Origin: Pyrococcus sp. ST04
GTDB lineage: Archaea > Methanobacteriota_B > Thermococci > Thermococcales > Thermococcaceae
NCBI RefSeq assembly: GCF_000263735.1
Contig: NC_017946.1
Location: 351,348 to 415,347 of the forward strand
Length of the DNA stretch: 64,000 nucleotides
Direction: 5' to 3'
Shown here: positions 62,016-64,000 of the stretch, in pieces
Layout: each line of letters opens with the position of its first letter
Numbering within the stretch: the first letter of the stretch is position 1
Notes under the pieces: generated by a model
What the model saw: the letters and a program-made list of their open reading frames with translations, nothing else
Told to the model about the DNA's origin: nothing
The model's database searches: none
Position numbers and translations under genes: made by a program

Positions 62016-64000
62016 CTTCTCCTCCTAAAGTATATTAGTAGGGTTATTAATATCGCTAAAACTCCAGCTCCAATAGCCATCTTCTTCAGCTTCTCTTTTT
62101 CTTCAACGTTTTCATACACTGGGATCTTTATTGTATGCTCAAAGATATACACGTTATCATCTCCTTTATCCCTGTCCCCGACTGCCCTGATCCTTATCAG
62201 GATGTTGTAGGTCTTCGGAATGGCGTCTTTGTCTACTGTTAGTGTTATAACACCTTGGCCAGTTTGGTTCGGCTCAAGTGTTCCAACATAGTCAGTCCTC
62301 TTAACGACTGTGAAGGGTTGGGACGATCTAACAACTCCTTCAACCACAGCACTCTCGGCTTTTTCTCCACCAATGTTTTTGAGCGTTATATAAATGTCGA
62401 CGTCTTTTCCTTGAAGGGGCTTGGGCTTGTATGTAACATTGACAACAATTATATTTGGTTTTTCTGCAATTATTATAGGAATGTCGAGTTTTATTTTCTT
62501 GAATCTTCCACTTGGATCCTTATATGTTACCTCTATTGGGATATTGTATCTTCCTGGTTTTGCATTCTTATCTACATCAACCTTAAATGAGGCCTGGGCA
62601 GAGTCTCCCTGTCTCAGAGTTCCAATATTTATTATTTGATCACTAGTTTCACTCAACTTTAGTGGGTAGCTCGGGAGTGGTTTGAGCAAGATGTATCTTG
62701 CTTCACCACTCCCAACATTTTCAACGGAAAACGATACCTCGACGTTTGATGTGCCTGGGAGAATTCTTGAGGGGGATGTAGAAACTTTGCTTATAACAAG
62801 CATCTCCGTTCCAGTAACCTCTATTCCGACTATTCTCTCATCTGAAAATGCTTCATCATTGGGGGAGGACAGGTAAGTGAGCTGTATCTTAAGAGGGTAA
62901 ACATTATTTTCCAGCCTGTTGTTTGCCTTAAGTTGGAATGTTATCTTGATTGTTTGATTTGGAAGTATTATCCCATCGTACCTAACGTTGTCCTCCCCTA
63001 TTGGTAGGAAAGAAAGTGCTCTTTCTACGGCCAGCCCCTGCATGAGCTGATTTATTGCTAGTTGCAAGTTCTCAGATAATTTCTCGCTTTGAGGAAGTGG
63101 GAGTGTAGCGAGCTGTGACAGGTCGACTTTTTTAATTTCTCTCTGGATTAGAACTTCCGTTGGAATTATTTTTACTTGAAGGCCCTTTGCATATCCTTCA
63201 CCAACATTCTTCAGGACTAGGGTCATGTTGAATGAACTTCCGGGTTCTATTTTCTCTGGCTTTAGAGTTACGTTCTCTATTTCTATGAATGCTGCCCTTC
63301 TCCTAATCACAGTTGTTGAAAATGTAAACTCTTGCGTTACCTGTTGGAGACTATTTCCAGAGTAATAAGTTAACCTAAGCTTAAACACATAAGTTCCGGT
63401 TTTTGCACTCTCATCCACGTGAAGGAGGAAGGTTCTCGTTATGTTCATACCCGGTTCAACAAACTTAACGTAAAAGGAACTTGGGGACTTAGGGGAAAAC
63501 GGTCTCCCCTTTATATCTTCAAGTATGATCTGTCCTCTTATGTCCTTAGCCGTGTCTATACCGCTATTAACGAGGGTAACTGTGACGGTGAAATCTTCTC
63601 CAGGATGAACTATTTTTGGAATTTCCTGTTTTGAGATAGTGAATGTTGCTTCGTAATCCCTGGATATTGTCACTACACTAGAATCGTAGAGGACTCTTTG
63701 ATTGAGATTTTCTCCAGTAGTGTATGCAAAGTATATTACTGTCAAGTACAGCGGATAATCTCCTGGCCTAGCGTTCTCGTTGGCCTTATAAAGGAATGTT
63801 ATAACTTTATCTTCTCCCGGCTCTATAAAGTCAACGTACTTCATTGTCGTTGAGACAGGGTATAGGCTACTTTGGGCGATTCCAGTTTGAGAGAGTGTCT
63901 GAGGTATTATCGAGGCGGCACTTTCTTCTTTGCTTGTGGTTTCTGGAATTACCGGGGTTGGGGAGAGTATCACCGTGACGAATCTAACTTTTCTCGACCC
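62012..64000 (-). CDS. Surface-anchored protein with repeated NEW3/CARDB-like domains (5' truncated by the window)
   Basis: Open to the window edge, so the true start and signal sequence lie beyond 64000; the visible part is about 663 residues. At least four beta-sandwich units share the pattern 'ENVTLKPEKIEPGSSFNMTL...NVGEGYAKGL', 'GTSNVEVSFSVENVGSGEARYI', 'GKDVDIYITLKNIGGEKAES', typical of NEW3/CARDB domains. The C-terminus is a membrane anchor (GAGVLAILITLLIYF) with an RRRS tail. Probably an S-layer-associated or transport-related cell-surface protein. Confidence 0.78.
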   Translation of the reverse strand, partial: GSRKVRFVTVILSPTPVIPETTSKEESAASIIPQTLSQTGIAQSSLYPVSTTMKYVDFIEPGEDKVITFLYKANENARPGDYPLYLTVIYFAYTTGENLNQRVLYDSSVVTISRDYEATFTISKQEIPKIVHPGEDFTVTVTLVNSGIDTAKDIRGQIILEDIKGRPFSPKSPSSFYVKFVEPGMNITRTFLLHVDESAKTGTYVFKLRLTYYSGNSLQQVTQEFTFSTTVIRRRAAFIEIENVTLKPEKIEPGSSFNMTLVLKNVGEGYAKGLQVKIIPTEVLIQREIKKVDLSQLATLPLPQSEKLSENLQLAINQLMQGLAVERALSFLPIGEDNVRYDGIILPNQTIKITFQLKANNRLENNVYPLKIQLTYLSSPNDEAFSDERIVGIEVTGTEMLVISKVSTSPSRILPGTSNVEVSFSVENVGSGEARYILLKPLPSYPLKLSETSDQIINIGTLRQGDSAQASFKVDVDKNAKPGRYNIPIEVTYKDPSGRFKKIKLDIPIIIAEKPNIIVVNVTYKPKPLQGKDVDIYITLKNIGGEKAESAVVEGVVRSSQPFTVVKRTDYVGTLEPNQTGQGVITLTVDKDAIPKTYNILIRIRAVGDRDKGDDNVYIFEHTIKIPVYENVEEKEKLKKMAIGAGVLAILITLLIYFRRRS

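Overview
The window is a 64 kb piece of a hyperthermophilic archaeal chromosome, almost certainly a Pyrococcus (Thermococcales). Pointers are a cupin-type phosphoglucose isomerase, a family B DNA polymerase with the Pyrococcus motif spacing, archaeal/eukaryal ribosomal proteins (L44e, S27e, S24e, S27ae), Rpo7 and Spt4, a fused hexulose-phosphate synthase/isomerase, TATA-like boxes in front of leaderless starts, and GGTG-type ribosome binding sites. From memory, gene order resembles the P. furiosus region PF0191 onward. That species has no intein in this polymerase and this one has two, so it is probably a different species. Genes are dense, and no CRISPR array, rRNA operon or intact IS element is visible.

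Layout. 1-3.2 kb: end of an Opp/Dpp-type ABC importer operon, a small membrane protein and pgi. 3.3-6.4 kb: purS-purQ and purL. 6.4-13 kb (minus): a citrate-to-2-oxoglutarate run (citrate synthase, isocitrate dehydrogenase, aconitase) followed by an NAD(P)HX repair enzyme and a 56-residue membrane protein. 13.3-16.8 kb (plus, divergent): glutamate synthase split into three genes. 16.9-20.4 kb: argG, argH and an argX/lysX ATP-grasp ligase. 20.4-25 kb (minus): a large lipoprotein and a radical SAM protein. 25.7-25.9 kb: probable transposase remnant. 26-31 kb (minus): polymerase precursor with two inteins. 31-36.8 kb: MBL-fold and PP-loop proteins, enolase, Maf, L44e-S27e, a PTPS family enzyme, hps-phi. 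36.8-39.2 kb: a four-gene overlapping operon opening with what looks like a degenerate FtsZ/tubulin relative. 40.3 kb: tRNA-Arg(UCU). 40.6-49.3 kb: membrane and sugar-nucleotide genes, two HTH regulators around a DUF211 gene, ADP-forming acyl-CoA synthetase alpha subunit, PRPP synthetase. 49.5-54 kb: trpS, regulators, nucleotide-pool enzymes, lrpA, a box C/D sRNA and an RNA methyltransferase. 55-59.6 kb (minus): pyrophosphatase, Rpo7, Spt4, dephospho-CoA kinase, S24e, S27ae, then USP-like proteins and an ArsB/NhaD-type transporter. 59.6-64 kb: an endonuclease IV-like TIM barrel, two conserved small-ligand/membrane proteins and a truncated NEW3/CARDB-like surface protein.

How it fits together. 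Citrate synthase, aconitase and isocitrate dehydrogenase make 2-oxoglutarate and NADPH. The divergent glutamate synthase turns 2-oxoglutarate into glutamate, and the arg genes use glutamate-derived intermediates. The shared AT-rich divergent promoter carries repeated ATGTGCA motifs, and argG and argX share a nearly identical leader motif, so control may be co-ordinated.

Most noteworthy: (i) the FtsZ-like protein at 36827-37570, which appears to keep the T7 catalytic loop but lack the T4 GTP-binding glycines; (ii) two polymerase inteins whose homing-endonuclease active sites both look damaged; (iii) a box C/D sRNA directly after lrpA whose C and D boxes carry a compensating base-pair swap; (iv) several candidate operators and a hairpin over the L44e ribosome binding site. 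All functional statements rest on reading motifs by eye; no database search was run.
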